Shown in pieces: positions 7,186-14,944 of a DNA stretch of 19,166 bases. Position numbers and translations under genes: made by a program. Source of the DNA: Merdimonas faecigallinarum (GTDB lineage Bacteria > Bacillota > Clostridia > Lachnospirales > Lachnospiraceae); the NCBI GenBank assembly GCA_019119285.1, contig DWXJ01000006.1, positions 1-19,166 of the forward strand, read 5' to 3'. A model generated the notes under the pieces. The model worked only from the letters and a program-made list of their open reading frames with translations. It was not told where the DNA came from and did not search any database. Numbering within the stretch: position 1 is the stretch's first letter; every line of letters begins with the position of its first letter.

Positions 7186-8211
7186 ATGGATTATAAGAAG
7201 GCAGGCGTGGATATTGAAGCGGGATATCGTTCCGTGGAACTGATGAAGGAGCATGTGAAAAAGACCATGCGTCCGGAAGTACTGGGCGGCCTGGGCGGTT
7301 TTTCGGGAGCGTTTTCTTTAAGTAAGATTAAAGAAATGGAGGAGCCGGTCCTTTTGTCCGGAACAGACGGATGCGGGACAAAGGTGAAGCTTGCAATGGT
7401 TCTGGATAAACACGATACCATCGGGATCGACGCAGTGGCAATGTGTGTCAATGATATTGCCTGCGCAGGCGGCGAGCCGTTGTTTTTCTTAGACTATATT
7501 GCATGCGGGAAGAATTATCCGGAAAAGATCGCGGATATCGTCAAAGGCGTAGCAGAAGGATGCCTCCAGTCTGAGGCGGCTCTGATCGGCGGCGAGACGG
7601 CGGAGCATCCGGGGCTTATGGCGGAAGACGAATACGATCTGGCAGGATTTGCCGTTGGCGTATGCGACCGGAAAGATATGATCACAGGGGAAAACCTGGC
7701 ATGCGGAGACGTGCTGATCGGTATGGCGTCCACAGGCGTTCATAGCAATGGATTTTCTCTGGTCCGCAAGGTATTTGATATGACAAAAGAGTCCCTGGAG
7801 ACGTATTATGATGACCTGGGAACCACTCTTGGCGAGGCGCTTCTTGCTCCAACCAGGATCTATGTAAAGGCATTGAAAAATGTAAAGAATGCAGGCGTGA
7901 CTGTCAAAGCCTGCAGCCACATTACCGGAGGCGGGTTCTACGAGAACATTCCAAGAATGTTAAAGGACGGCGTAAAAGCAGTGATTGAAAAAGACAGCTA
8001 TCCGATCCCGCCGATCTTTGCAAAAATTGCAAAAGAAGGAAATGTAGAAGAGCAGATGATGTATAATACATATAATATGGGTCTTGGCATGGTGATCGCC
8101 GTGAACCCTGAAGATGTGGATAAGGCAATGGAAGCCATCCGCGCCGCAGGGGATCAGCCCTATGTAGTCGGCCATATTGAAGCCGGAGAAAAGGGAGTCG
8201 AATTATGTTAA
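7186..8211 (+). CDS. purM: Phosphoribosylformylglycinamidine cyclo-ligase (AIR synthetase)
   Basis: Uses ATP to close FGAM into 5-aminoimidazole ribonucleotide, the fifth step of purine synthesis and the substrate for the PurE step. Full length at 341 residues. Visible PurM features are the Gly-rich GGLGGFSGAF near 34-43, the nucleotide-site segment SGTDGCGTK (58-66), AMCVNDI with Asp90, IGGETAEHPG in the middle and the S-H-I-T-G-G-G-F segment at the start of the C-terminal lobe. A clear AAGGAG binding site sits before the ATG. It lies 60 nt after purE with no terminator between, and its end overlaps purN by 7 nt. Confidence 0.96.
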   Translation: MDYKKAGVDIEAGYRSVELMKEHVKKTMRPEVLGGLGGFSGAFSLSKIKEMEEPVLLSGTDGCGTKVKLAMVLDKHDTIGIDAVAMCVNDIACAGGEPLFFLDYIACGKNYPEKIADIVKGVAEGCLQSEAALIGGETAEHPGLMAEDEYDLAGFAVGVCDRKDMITGENLACGDVLIGMASTGVHSNGFSLVRKVFDMTKESLETYYDDLGTTLGEALLAPTRIYVKALKNVKNAGVTVKACSHITGGGFYENIPRMLKDGVKAVIEKDSYPIPPIFAKIAKEGNVEEQMMYNTYNMGLGMVIAVNPEDVDKAMEAIRAAGDQPYVVGHIEAGEKGVELC

Positions 8212-8837
8212 ATGTAGTTGTCATGGTATCCGGCGGAGGGACCAATCTGCAGGCGATTCTTGACGCGGTGGAAGACGGCAGGATCCGGAATACGAAAATC
8301 TGTGCCGTGATCAGTAACAACGCAGGTGCATATGCCCTGGAGAGGGCAAAAAACCATGGGATTCCTGGAATCGTTATCTCTCCAAAACAGTTTGCTTCCA
8401 GAGAAGCGTTTAACGAGGCGTTTCTGGAGGAAGTGGAGAAGCTTCAGCCGGATCTTATCGTGCTGGCCGGATTCCTGGTAGTGATCCCGCCGGCTATGAT
8501 CCGCAGGTACCCCAACCGGATCATCAATATCCATCCGTCCCTGATCCCTTCTTTTTGCGGGACCGGGTATTATGGACTGAAGGTCCATGAAGCGGAACTG
8601 GAGCGGGGCGTCAAAGTAGCAGGCGCTACGGTGCATTTTGTGGATGAGGGAACGGATACCGGACCGATCATCCTGCAAAAGGCAGTGGAAGTAAAGAAGG
8701 GCGATACACCGGAGATCTTGCAGCGCCGTGTCATGGAAGAAGCGGAGTGGAAGATCCTTCCCCGGGCGATCCAGCTGATCGCAGACGGGAAAGTCAGGGT
8801 GACCGGTAAGATTGCAGAGGTCATAGAGGAGGATTAA
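8205..8837 (+). CDS. purN: Phosphoribosylglycinamide formyltransferase (10-formyl-THF dependent)
   Basis: Transfers a formyl group from 10-formyltetrahydrofolate to GAR, giving FGAR. At 210 residues the length fits PurN. The catalytic triad is visible as Asn108 and His110 (INIHPSLIP) and Asp151 (DEGTDTGPII); the phosphate-binding SGGGTNLQ is at 9-16. The ATG lies inside the last codons of purM (overlap 8205-8211), so translation is probably coupled. purD begins 4 nt after its stop. The segment after the triad reads SLIPSFCGTGYYG rather than the SLLPAFPG-type sequence of E. coli PurN. Confidence 0.95.
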   Translation: MLNVVVMVSGGGTNLQAILDAVEDGRIRNTKICAVISNNAGAYALERAKNHGIPGIVISPKQFASREAFNEAFLEEVEKLQPDLIVLAGFLVVIPPAMIRRYPNRIINIHPSLIPSFCGTGYYGLKVHEAELERGVKVAGATVHFVDEGTDTGPIILQKAVEVKKGDTPEILQRRVMEEAEWKILPRAIQLIADGKVRVTGKIAEVIEED

Positions 8838-8841
8838 GAAA

Positions 8842-10113
8842 ATGAAAGTGTTGATCGTGGGAAGCGGCGGAAGAGAGCATGCGATCGCTTACAGCGCGGC
8901 AAAAAGCGATAAAGTAGATAAGATCTACTGCCTGCCTGGAAATGCGGGGATTGCAGAGTACGCTCAGTGTGAGCCCATCGGCGCCATGGAATTTGAAAAA
9001 ATCGTGGCATTTGCAAAGGAAAAAGAAGTGGATCTTGTGATCGTAGGAATGGACGACCCGCTGGTGGGCGGTCTGGTGGACTGTCTGGAAGAAGCGGGGA
9101 TCCGCACCTTCGGCCCCAATAAGGCGGCGGCGATCCTGGAGGGATCCAAGGCATTTTCCAAAGATCTGATGAAGAAGTATCACATCCCGACAGCGGCTTA
9201 TGAGAATTTCACAGATCCGGAAAAAGCGCTTGCCTATCTGGAAACAGCAAAGATGCCTATCGTATTGAAGGCGGACGGCCTTGCCCTTGGAAAAGGCGTG
9301 CTGATCTGTAACACGCTGGAAGAGGCAAAAGAAGGCGTAAAGACGATCATGGAAGATAAGAAGTTCGGAGATGCCGGAAATGAGATGGTCATTGAAGAGT
9401 TTATGACTGGCCGCGAAGTTTCTGTTCTTTCTTTTGTAGATGGAAAGACCATCAAGACCATGACCTCCGCGCAGGACCATAAGCGGGCCGGCGACGGAGA
9501 TATCGGACTGAATACCGGCGGTATGGGAACCTTTTCTCCCAGCCCCTTCTATACAAAAGAAGTGGATGAGTTCTGTCAGAAACATATTTATCAGGCGACG
9601 GTAGACGCTATGCGGGCAGAGGGAAGACCATTTAAGGGCATCATTTTCTTTGGCCTGATGCTGACAGAAGACGGCCCCAAGGTCCTAGAATACAACGCAA
9701 GATTTGGAGACCCGGAAGCGCAGGTGGTACTGCCCCGGATGAAAAATGATCTTATCGAAGTGGCGGAAGCCTGCATTGACGGTACGCTGGATCAGGTGGA
9801 TCTGCAGTTTGAGGATAATGCTGCGGTCTGCGTTGTGCTGGCAAGCGAGGGGTATCCGGTATCCTATCAAAAAGGCCTGCCCATCACCGGCCTGGAGAAA
9901 TTCAAGGATGCAGACGGTTACTACTGCTTCCACGCAGGAACCAAATTCGACGGAGATCAGATTGTGACCAGCGGAGGACGTGTCCTTGGCATTACAGCAA
10001 AGGGAAAAGATCTGAAAGAGGCGAGAGCCAACGCCTATGCTGCTACAGAGTGGGTACAGTTTGATAACAAATATATGCGTCACGATATCGGAAAGGCGAT
10101 TGACGAGGCATAA
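8842..10113 (+). CDS. purD: Phosphoribosylamine-glycine ligase (GAR synthetase)
   Basis: ATP-grasp ligase joining phosphoribosylamine to glycine, the second step of purine synthesis. The 423 residues match the family. The N-terminal MKVLIVGSGGREHAI, the ATP-grasp segments KADGLALGKGV and MVIEEFMTGREVSV, NTGGMGTFSP, and the metal-binding EYNARFGDPEAQ are all present in the expected order. An AGGAGG site lies in the last codons of purN, with the ATG 4 nt after the purN stop. Last gene of the pur operon, followed by a hairpin terminator shared with the convergent galactosidase gene. Functionally it acts just before PurN. Confidence 0.97.
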   Translation: MKVLIVGSGGREHAIAYSAAKSDKVDKIYCLPGNAGIAEYAQCEPIGAMEFEKIVAFAKEKEVDLVIVGMDDPLVGGLVDCLEEAGIRTFGPNKAAAILEGSKAFSKDLMKKYHIPTAAYENFTDPEKALAYLETAKMPIVLKADGLALGKGVLICNTLEEAKEGVKTIMEDKKFGDAGNEMVIEEFMTGREVSVLSFVDGKTIKTMTSAQDHKRAGDGDIGLNTGGMGTFSPSPFYTKEVDEFCQKHIYQATVDAMRAEGRPFKGIIFFGLMLTEDGPKVLEYNARFGDPEAQVVLPRMKNDLIEVAEACIDGTLDQVDLQFEDNAAVCVVLASEGYPVSYQKGLPITGLEKFKDADGYYCFHAGTKFDGDQIVTSGGRVLGITAKGKDLKEARANAYAATEWVQFDNKYMRHDIGKAIDEA

Positions 10114-10131
10114 ATAGTTCAAACCAATTAC

Positions 10132-10179
10132 AAAAACAGCAGAAGAACCAGGAAATTCTGGTTCCTCTGCTGTTTTTTT
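10132..10179. terminator. Bidirectional intrinsic terminator, purD / alpha-galactosidase
   Basis: A 17-bp stem (10135-10151 pairing with 10158-10174, one mismatch) closes a 6-nt loop. It is followed by seven Ts on the + strand (10173-10179) and, read on the - strand, by five Ts from the A-run 10132-10136. It lies between two converging genes, and the last codon of the - strand gene (TAA at 10178-10180) abuts it, so it can end both transcripts. Confidence 0.88.
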
Positions 10180-12400
10180 ATTCTGCTTCCAAAAGATACA
10201 ATCTGGAATCAAAGTCGCAGCTTATTTCCATGCCGGGAACTGGTTCCCCTGCGGAAGAGTCGGAAGTCACAAGTCCTGCGTTCATCAGTTCATCTCCGTA
10301 GTAGAGTTGTCCATCCGCGGAATTTTTATAACACAGATCCGGATCCAGACCCGTGAGTGACAGCCTGGTGAACCGGTCGTTGACGGTATTGAGGACCCGA
10401 TACCATCCCACAAGAGCCTGGCGGCGGTCTGGACTTACCACCATCCAGGCGGTCTCGTTATTCTCAAACGGGCTTAGCAGCCGGTAGAAGTCGCCGAACT
10501 GGATCAACTCCCGGTGATCCTTCATGAAACGGATCTGTTTCTTAACTTCTTCCTGTTCTGCGGGGGTCAGCCGGTTTAAGTCCAGCTCATACCCAAAGGT
10601 CCCAAAATACGCTACATTTGCCCGGGTGTGAAGCGGCGTATTCCGGTTCAGCTGATGGTTGGGGCACATGGATACGTGGCTGCCCATGCTGACAACCGGA
10701 TAGCCGTAGGAAGAACCGTACTGGATCTTCAGGCGTTCTATCGCGTCGGTATCGTCGCTGGTCCATGCCTGGGGCGCGTAATAGAGCATACCCGGGTCAA
10801 ACCTTGCCCCGCCGCTTGCGCAGGACTCAAAGAGAACCTCAGGAAATGCACTGGTCAGGCGTTCATAAAGGTCATAAACGCCCAGAATATAGCGGTGGAA
10901 CACTTCTCCCTGCTGATCTGCCGGGAGAGCAGCGCTCCAGCATTCGCTGATGCTGCGGTTCATATCCCATTTGACATAAGAGACTTTTGCATGGGACAGG
11001 ATCTTTGCCATCATTTCGTAAATGCAGTCTACCACCTCCGGGCGGGAAAAGTCCAGGACATACTGGAAGCGGCCGTGGGAAACGGCGCGGTCCGGCGTCT
11101 GCAAGATCCAGTCCGGGTGGGCGCGGTACAGATCGGAATCCTTATTCACCATCTCTGGTTCAAACCAGAGCCCGAATTTCAGGCCAAGGGCTGTGACTTT
11201 TTCGGCGATTCCGGTGATGCCTTCCGGTAAAAGAGAAGGGGCGGCCACCCAGTCGCCAAGACCTGCGCGGTCGTTTCGTCTGGCGCCGAACCACCCGTCG
11301 TCCAGGACAAATAATTCCACGCCGCATTCTTTTGCTTTCGCGGCAATCTCTACCAGCCGGTCTTCTGTAAAATCAAAATAAGTGGCCTCCCAGTTGTTGA
11401 GAAGGATGGGACGGGTTCTGTCCCGCCAGTAGCCTCTGGCCAGCCGGCTCCTGTACAGCCGGTGAAGTGTCTGGCTTAAGTCATTGAGCCCGTTCCCGGT
11501 ATAGACCATGACAGCCTCCGGCGTCTGAAAGCTGGCGCCGGGGGTTAATTTCCAGTCAAACCAGTCCGGGTGGATGCCAAGGAGCATCCGGGTGGTTCCG
11601 TGGGTGTCTACTTCTGCCTGCGCAAGGAAATTACCGCTGTAAACCAGAGAAAAGCCGACGGCTTCGCCCTGAAATTCATCAGTGTTCGGGCGTTTCAGTA
11701 TAACAAAAGGATTGTGTTCGTGGGAAGAATGTCCGCGCAGGCTTCCGACGGACTGGATCCCCATCTCCAGACGGCGGACTTTTGCGTGCCGTTCTCTCGC
11801 CCAGGCGCCGGAAAACTGGATCATATCATAGCGGTCATCCGGCAGATCCATGCAAAGACTCATGGCTCTGGTCAGATGAACCGTTTCGTTTCCTTCGTGA
11901 AAGAAACAGGCGCTCCTTGTGATGACTGCCTCCTTTGCAAAGATGGTATAGAGCAGATGGAGGCGCACGCCGGTTAGCGGATCCTTCAGGATCAGCGTCA
12001 GTGTTTCGGCTTCTTCCGGAGCTTCGGTATAGGTGGCGGGAAGCCCTGCAAGGCGCGGCTTTTCGGACTGGATCTGGTATCCTTCATACTGGAAATCGCA
12101 GATCCGGCTTCCATTTTCCTGCAGGATCTCCACAGCAGGCTGCCGGTAGTCACTGGAACCATAAACGCCGTATTCCTGTCTTGTGTGTTCCAGAGAAAAA
12201 CTCCGGTCATTTTCGAACAGATAGGATGTCATGGGACGGGGGGCTGTCTCCAGAAGATAAGAGTAGTCTTCTTTCTGGTGGATACGCTTCCCAAAGTACA
12301 GCTGGCCCATCTGGCGGTTTGGCAGAACCGTCATAATATAGCTGATCTTATCGTTAAATAGATGAAATGTTCTGGATGATTCTTGAAAGATAATGCTCAT
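10178..12400 (-). CDS. Alpha-galactosidase, GH36 family
   Basis: Cytoplasmic retaining alpha-galactosidase (740 aa), expected to hydrolyse alpha-1,6-galactosides such as melibiose and raffinose-family sugars after import. The layout is that of bacterial tetrameric GH36 enzymes: an N-terminal beta-supersandwich (about 1-330), the TIM barrel beginning near NNWEATYFDF (335-344), FVLDDGWFG (364-372), the nucleophile Asp479 in YVKWDMNRS, and the acid/base Asp549 in WTSDDTDA, then a C-terminal beta domain. The roughly 70-residue gap between these two Asp residues fits characterised enzymes. No signal peptide. AGGAGG lies 8-9 nt before the ATG. No sugar transporter, sucrose phosphorylase or gal gene is adjacent, which is unusual for an alpha-galactosidase locus. 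An RpiR regulator gene lies upstream in the same direction. Confidence 0.93.
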   Translation of the reverse strand: MSIIFQESSRTFHLFNDKISYIMTVLPNRQMGQLYFGKRIHQKEDYSYLLETAPRPMTSYLFENDRSFSLEHTRQEYGVYGSSDYRQPAVEILQENGSRICDFQYEGYQIQSEKPRLAGLPATYTEAPEEAETLTLILKDPLTGVRLHLLYTIFAKEAVITRSACFFHEGNETVHLTRAMSLCMDLPDDRYDMIQFSGAWARERHAKVRRLEMGIQSVGSLRGHSSHEHNPFVILKRPNTDEFQGEAVGFSLVYSGNFLAQAEVDTHGTTRMLLGIHPDWFDWKLTPGASFQTPEAVMVYTGNGLNDLSQTLHRLYRSRLARGYWRDRTRPILLNNWEATYFDFTEDRLVEIAAKAKECGVELFVLDDGWFGARRNDRAGLGDWVAAPSLLPEGITGIAEKVTALGLKFGLWFEPEMVNKDSDLYRAHPDWILQTPDRAVSHGRFQYVLDFSRPEVVDCIYEMMAKILSHAKVSYVKWDMNRSISECWSAALPADQQGEVFHRYILGVYDLYERLTSAFPEVLFESCASGGARFDPGMLYYAPQAWTSDDTDAIERLKIQYGSSYGYPVVSMGSHVSMCPNHQLNRNTPLHTRANVAYFGTFGYELDLNRLTPAEQEEVKKQIRFMKDHRELIQFGDFYRLLSPFENNETAWMVVSPDRRQALVGWYRVLNTVNDRFTRLSLTGLDPDLCYKNSADGQLYYGDELMNAGLVTSDSSAGEPVPGMEISCDFDSRLYLLEAE

Positions 12401-12441
12401 GGGTTCTTCCTCCTGTCATATTGTTGCTGTTATTGCACGTC

Positions 12442-12471
12442 TGGTTTTCTATATTGGTTTTCTATATTATA
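12442..12471 (-). promoter_or_regulatory. Alpha-galactosidase promoter -10 and tandem 13-bp candidate operator
   Basis: On the - strand a perfect TATAAT (12471 down to 12466) lies about 66 nt before the start codon; no convincing -35 box is seen 17 bp further up. Two exact head-to-tail copies of a 13-bp unit (TGGTTTTCTATAT on the + strand, 12442-12454 and 12455-12467) begin in the -10 box and cover the expected transcription start. A direct repeat in this position suits a repressor that blocks initiation. Whether the neighbouring RpiR protein binds it is inference. Confidence 0.5.
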
Positions 12472-12510
12472 GAAGAAAAGGGGGAAGAAAGGATAGGCGG
12501 TCATGTTAGA

Positions 12511-12549
12511 AAAAACCGTCAAAATGTTAGAAACATTTTGGCGGTTTTA
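12511..12549 (-). terminator. Terminator of the rpiR gene
   Basis: A 17-bp stem (12512-12528 with 12532-12548; one G-T wobble) has a 3-nt loop. On the - strand it is followed by a run of six Ts. It starts 5 nt past the regulator's TAA and separates it from the alpha-galactosidase gene, so the galactosidase is likely driven mainly by its own promoter. On the + strand the T-run is only four. Confidence 0.8.
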
Positions 12550-12553
12550 GAAA

Positions 12554-13411
12554 TTAATAGGTGCCCAGTTCTTCGATGAATCGGTCGATCTTTTTCAGAC
12601 GTTTCTCGATTCCCCGTACCTTGTGGCTGATCGTGTCCAGTAAGGCTTCTGCCACAAACTGGGGAGCCACCATGGAATTGAAGAAATTGTTGCTGTTCAC
12701 GGGAGCAGTTAAAAGCACCGACGCATATTCTGACAGAAGCGCGCTTGGCTTATCTGTAATGACAATGATTTTGGCTCCTGCCTCCTGCGCCATTTTCGCG
12801 GTCAGTTTATCCATGGAAGAATACCGCGGGAAACTGAAGATGATCAGGCAGTCGTCTTTGGAAATATTGCAGATATGGTCGATGGGGCTGATAGGCGTGG
12901 CGTTGGTCATTTCCACATTGGGTACCATATGTTTCAGATACAGCAGAAAATAATCGCCCAGGCAGGAATTTCCCCTGGAACAGACAATATACTTATGTTT
13001 GCTGCCAATGATCGTGTCCGCGGCTTCCTCAAAAGTCTGGATGGTGTTGTTAACAAAAATGGATTCCAGATTTTTGGCGGAGTTTTTCAGGTGGCGCTTC
13101 AGGTATTCCGCATTGTCATTTAATTTGGCCCTTTTGGCGATCCGCTGCGAGGGAACGGTAATGCTGCTGGAAATACTTAACACCTTGTCCTGATAATCTT
13201 TACGAAGCGCTTTTTGAAAGTCCATGAACCCGCTGTAGCCAAGGGACCGGCTGAAACGGATCACGGAGGATTCGCTGACTCCGAGCTTTAACGCGATCTC
13301 GGTCGATGTCATAAAGCAGGCATCCGCAGAGTGGTCGAGGATATATTTCGCGATCATTTTCTGGGTTTTTGTAAGGTTTGCATTTCGGATCGTCTCACGT
13401 AATTCTTTCAT
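12554..13411 (-). CDS. RpiR/MurR family transcriptional regulator (285 aa)
   Basis: DNA-binding regulator with an N-terminal RpiR helix-turn-helix (residues about 1-75; the recognition region reads STEIALKLGVSESSVIRFSRSLGYSGFMDF) and a C-terminal SIS sugar-phosphate isomerase-fold domain (about 125-240) that in this family senses phosphosugars. The SIS loops differ from the usual form: SRGNSC (145-150) replaces the Gly-x-Gly-x-Ser loop and FSFPRYS (192-198) replaces the S-x-S-G-E segment. The ligand may therefore be unusual, or sensing may be altered. An AGAGAGAGG binding site lies about 9 nt before the ATG. It is upstream of and in the same direction as the alpha-galactosidase, and divergent from ald, so either is a possible target. 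Confidence 0.9.
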   Translation of the reverse strand: MKELRETIRNANLTKTQKMIAKYILDHSADACFMTSTEIALKLGVSESSVIRFSRSLGYSGFMDFQKALRKDYQDKVLSISSSITVPSQRIAKRAKLNDNAEYLKRHLKNSAKNLESIFVNNTIQTFEEAADTIIGSKHKYIVCSRGNSCLGDYFLLYLKHMVPNVEMTNATPISPIDHICNISKDDCLIIFSFPRYSSMDKLTAKMAQEAGAKIIVITDKPSALLSEYASVLLTAPVNSNNFFNSMVAPQFVAEALLDTISHKVRGIEKRLKKIDRFIEELGTY

Positions 13412-13480
13412 AATGATATACCTCTCTCTCTGGGATCCTTATATTTCAATTTAATCATGAAATTTATAAATATGCAAGTA

Positions 13481-13576
13481 AATTGTAAAAACAATTAACA
13501 AAATTAAAGCGCAATAAAAAGTTTTGTGAAAAAAATAACTTTTATTGAATATTATACACCAGTGTGCTAGTATAAT
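13481..13576 (+). promoter_or_regulatory. Regulatory region between rpiR and ald with three inverted repeats
   Basis: This AT-rich part of the 274-bp divergent spacer holds three dyads. 13481-13496: AATTGT-N4-ACAATT. 13512-13547: CAATAAAAAGTT, 13-nt spacer, AACTTTTATTG, perfect except for one extra A. 13551-13576: ATTATAC, 12-nt spacer, GTATAAT. The right arm of the third provides a TATAAT -10 box (13571-13576) for ald, with a start near 13583; no good -35 at 16-18 bp is seen (TTGAAT at 13545 is 20 bp away), which would suit an activated promoter. The left arm is a TATAAT read toward rpiR. Function of each dyad is inference. Confidence 0.45.
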
Positions 13577-13685
13577 TTTAGAGACAAATGAATAATATTC
13601 TTCAAAATCCAAATGGAAATGAAAAATATTGTTCAGAAAAGAGAACGTATTACAAATCAAAAAAGAGAAGCAGGAGGGAATCAAA

Positions 13686-14804
13686 TTGAAAGTAGGATGC
13701 GTAAAAGAAATTAAAAACAATGAGTTCCGTGTAGGTATGACACCTGACAACGTAAAGGTTTACGCAGGAGCAGGACATGAGGTTTACATCGAGAAGGGCG
13801 CGGGACTTGGCTCCGGATTTACAGATGCTGAGTATGAAGCTGCCGGAGCAAAGATGATCGATTCGGCAAAAGAAGTATGGGATACCGTTGAGATGATGAT
13901 CAAGGTAAAAGAGCCTCTGCCGGAAGAGTATCCGTTATTCCATGAAGGACTGATCCTTTATACTTATCTTCACCTGGCTGCAGACAAACCGCAGACAGAT
14001 GCTCTTCTGAACGGCAAGGTAAAAGGTGTTGCCTATGAGACACTGTTCGATCCCAGACAGGGCGGACTGCCGCTGCTTGCTCCTATGAGCCAGATCGCAG
14101 GACGCTTAAGTATCCAGGAAGGCGCGAAGTACCTGGAGAAGAGATTCGGAGGCGAAGGCGTTCTGTTAGCAGGCGTTCCGGGAACCCCGAAGGCAAATAT
14201 CGTAATCCTGGGCGGCGGTAATGTAGGAACCAACGCCTGCAAGATCGCAGTCGGCATGGGCGCAAATGTAACGATCCTGGATATCAGCCTTCCGAGACTG
14301 GCTTATCTGGATGACCTGTTCGGCGCACGTGTACAGACACTGGTTTCCAACGACGCGAACATTGAGAAATCTGTAAAAGAAGCAGATCTGGTAATCGGTT
14401 CCGTACTGATCCCCGGAAAAGCTGCTCCGAAGATCTTCAAGAAGAAATATCTCAAAGAGATGAAGCCGGGCGCTGTATTTGTAGACGTTGCGGTTGACCA
14501 GGGCGGATGCGGCGAGACCACAAGAGTTACCTATCATGATGATCCGATCTTTATCGAGGACGGCGTTGTTCACTACTGCGTAGGAAATATGCCTGGAGCA
14601 GTTCCGAGAACATCCACCATCGCTCTGACAAATGCTACCGTATATTACGGACTGCAGATCGCGAACAAGGGTCTGGAGCAGGCATGCAAGGACAATGAAG
14701 TGATCTACTCCGCTATCAATACCTATGATGGCAAACTGACCTGCAAGAACGTAGCAGACAGCTTTGAGTGCTATGAATATGTAGACATTAAGACACTTTG
14801 CTAA
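13686..14804 (+). CDS. ald: Alanine dehydrogenase
   Basis: NAD-dependent interconversion of L-alanine and pyruvate plus ammonia, linking carbon and nitrogen metabolism; cytoplasmic, usually a hexamer. The 372 residues match the family. Visible markers: KEIKNNEFRVGMTP at the N-terminus, Lys75 (KVKEPL) and His96 (YTYLHLAADK) for pyruvate and catalysis, GVAYETLF, PLLAPMSQIAGR, the Rossmann loop GGGNVGTNACK (176-186), YLDDLFG, and Asp271 in VDVAVDQGG. The start is TTG at 13686, 8 nt after AGGAGG; an in-frame ATG at 13629 is open but would add 19 Lys-rich residues and has no binding site. Monocistronic by its own terminator. Upstream dyads suggest regulation. Confidence 0.96.
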   Translation: MKVGCVKEIKNNEFRVGMTPDNVKVYAGAGHEVYIEKGAGLGSGFTDAEYEAAGAKMIDSAKEVWDTVEMMIKVKEPLPEEYPLFHEGLILYTYLHLAADKPQTDALLNGKVKGVAYETLFDPRQGGLPLLAPMSQIAGRLSIQEGAKYLEKRFGGEGVLLAGVPGTPKANIVILGGGNVGTNACKIAVGMGANVTILDISLPRLAYLDDLFGARVQTLVSNDANIEKSVKEADLVIGSVLIPGKAAPKIFKKKYLKEMKPGAVFVDVAVDQGGCGETTRVTYHDDPIFIEDGVVHYCVGNMPGAVPRTSTIALTNATVYYGLQIANKGLEQACKDNEVIYSAINTYDGKLTCKNVADSFECYEYVDIKTLC

Positions 14805-14846
14805 TTACAATTCAGACATTTCCAAACTTAATTCCTTCAAGTTGCG

Positions 14847-14882
14847 AAAAGGAGCTTACAATTTCGGTTGTAAGCTCCTTTT
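14847..14882 (+). terminator. Terminator of ald
   Basis: A perfect 15-bp stem (14847-14861 with 14868-14882) encloses the 6-nt loop TTTCGG, ending in four Ts. It lies 42 nt after the ald stop codon. The 3' arm also carries the -35 box of the next gene (TTGTAA, 14868-14873). Confidence 0.85.
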
Positions 14883-14896
14883 GAATGTGTTATACT
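14868..14896 (+). promoter_or_regulatory. gntR-clpC promoter
   Basis: TTGTAA (14868-14873), exactly 17 bp, TATACT (14891-14896), predicted start near 14903. The -35 hexamer lies in the 3' arm of the ald terminator stem and the -10 hexamer lies within a palindrome. Confidence 0.65.
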
Positions 14897-14910
14897 ACCG
14901 ATATAACACA
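14886..14910 (+). promoter_or_regulatory. Palindromic operator, probably for the adjacent GntR repressor
   Basis: A perfect 9+9 inverted repeat, TGTGTTATA (14886-14894) and TATAACACA (14902-14910), with 7 bp between, 25 bp in total. It covers the -10 box and the predicted transcription start, an ideal place for repression. The GTG...CAC outer bases and overall size resemble, as I recall it, the operator architecture of YtrA-type GntR regulators. Autoregulation by the gene that follows is the simplest reading. Confidence 0.7.
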
Positions 14911-14944
14911 GGACACAAGCAGAATACAAAAGCAGGTGAAGGAT

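Noticed and set aside
6433..7254. 273-codon - strand frame across purE
   Set aside because: Antisense to the aminopeptidase end and purE; Cys/His/Phe-rich composition typical of shadow frames.
10628..11230. 200-codon + strand frame opposite the alpha-galactosidase
   Set aside because: It is antisense to the GH36 catalytic barrel, with no binding site or domain; a shadow of biased codon use.
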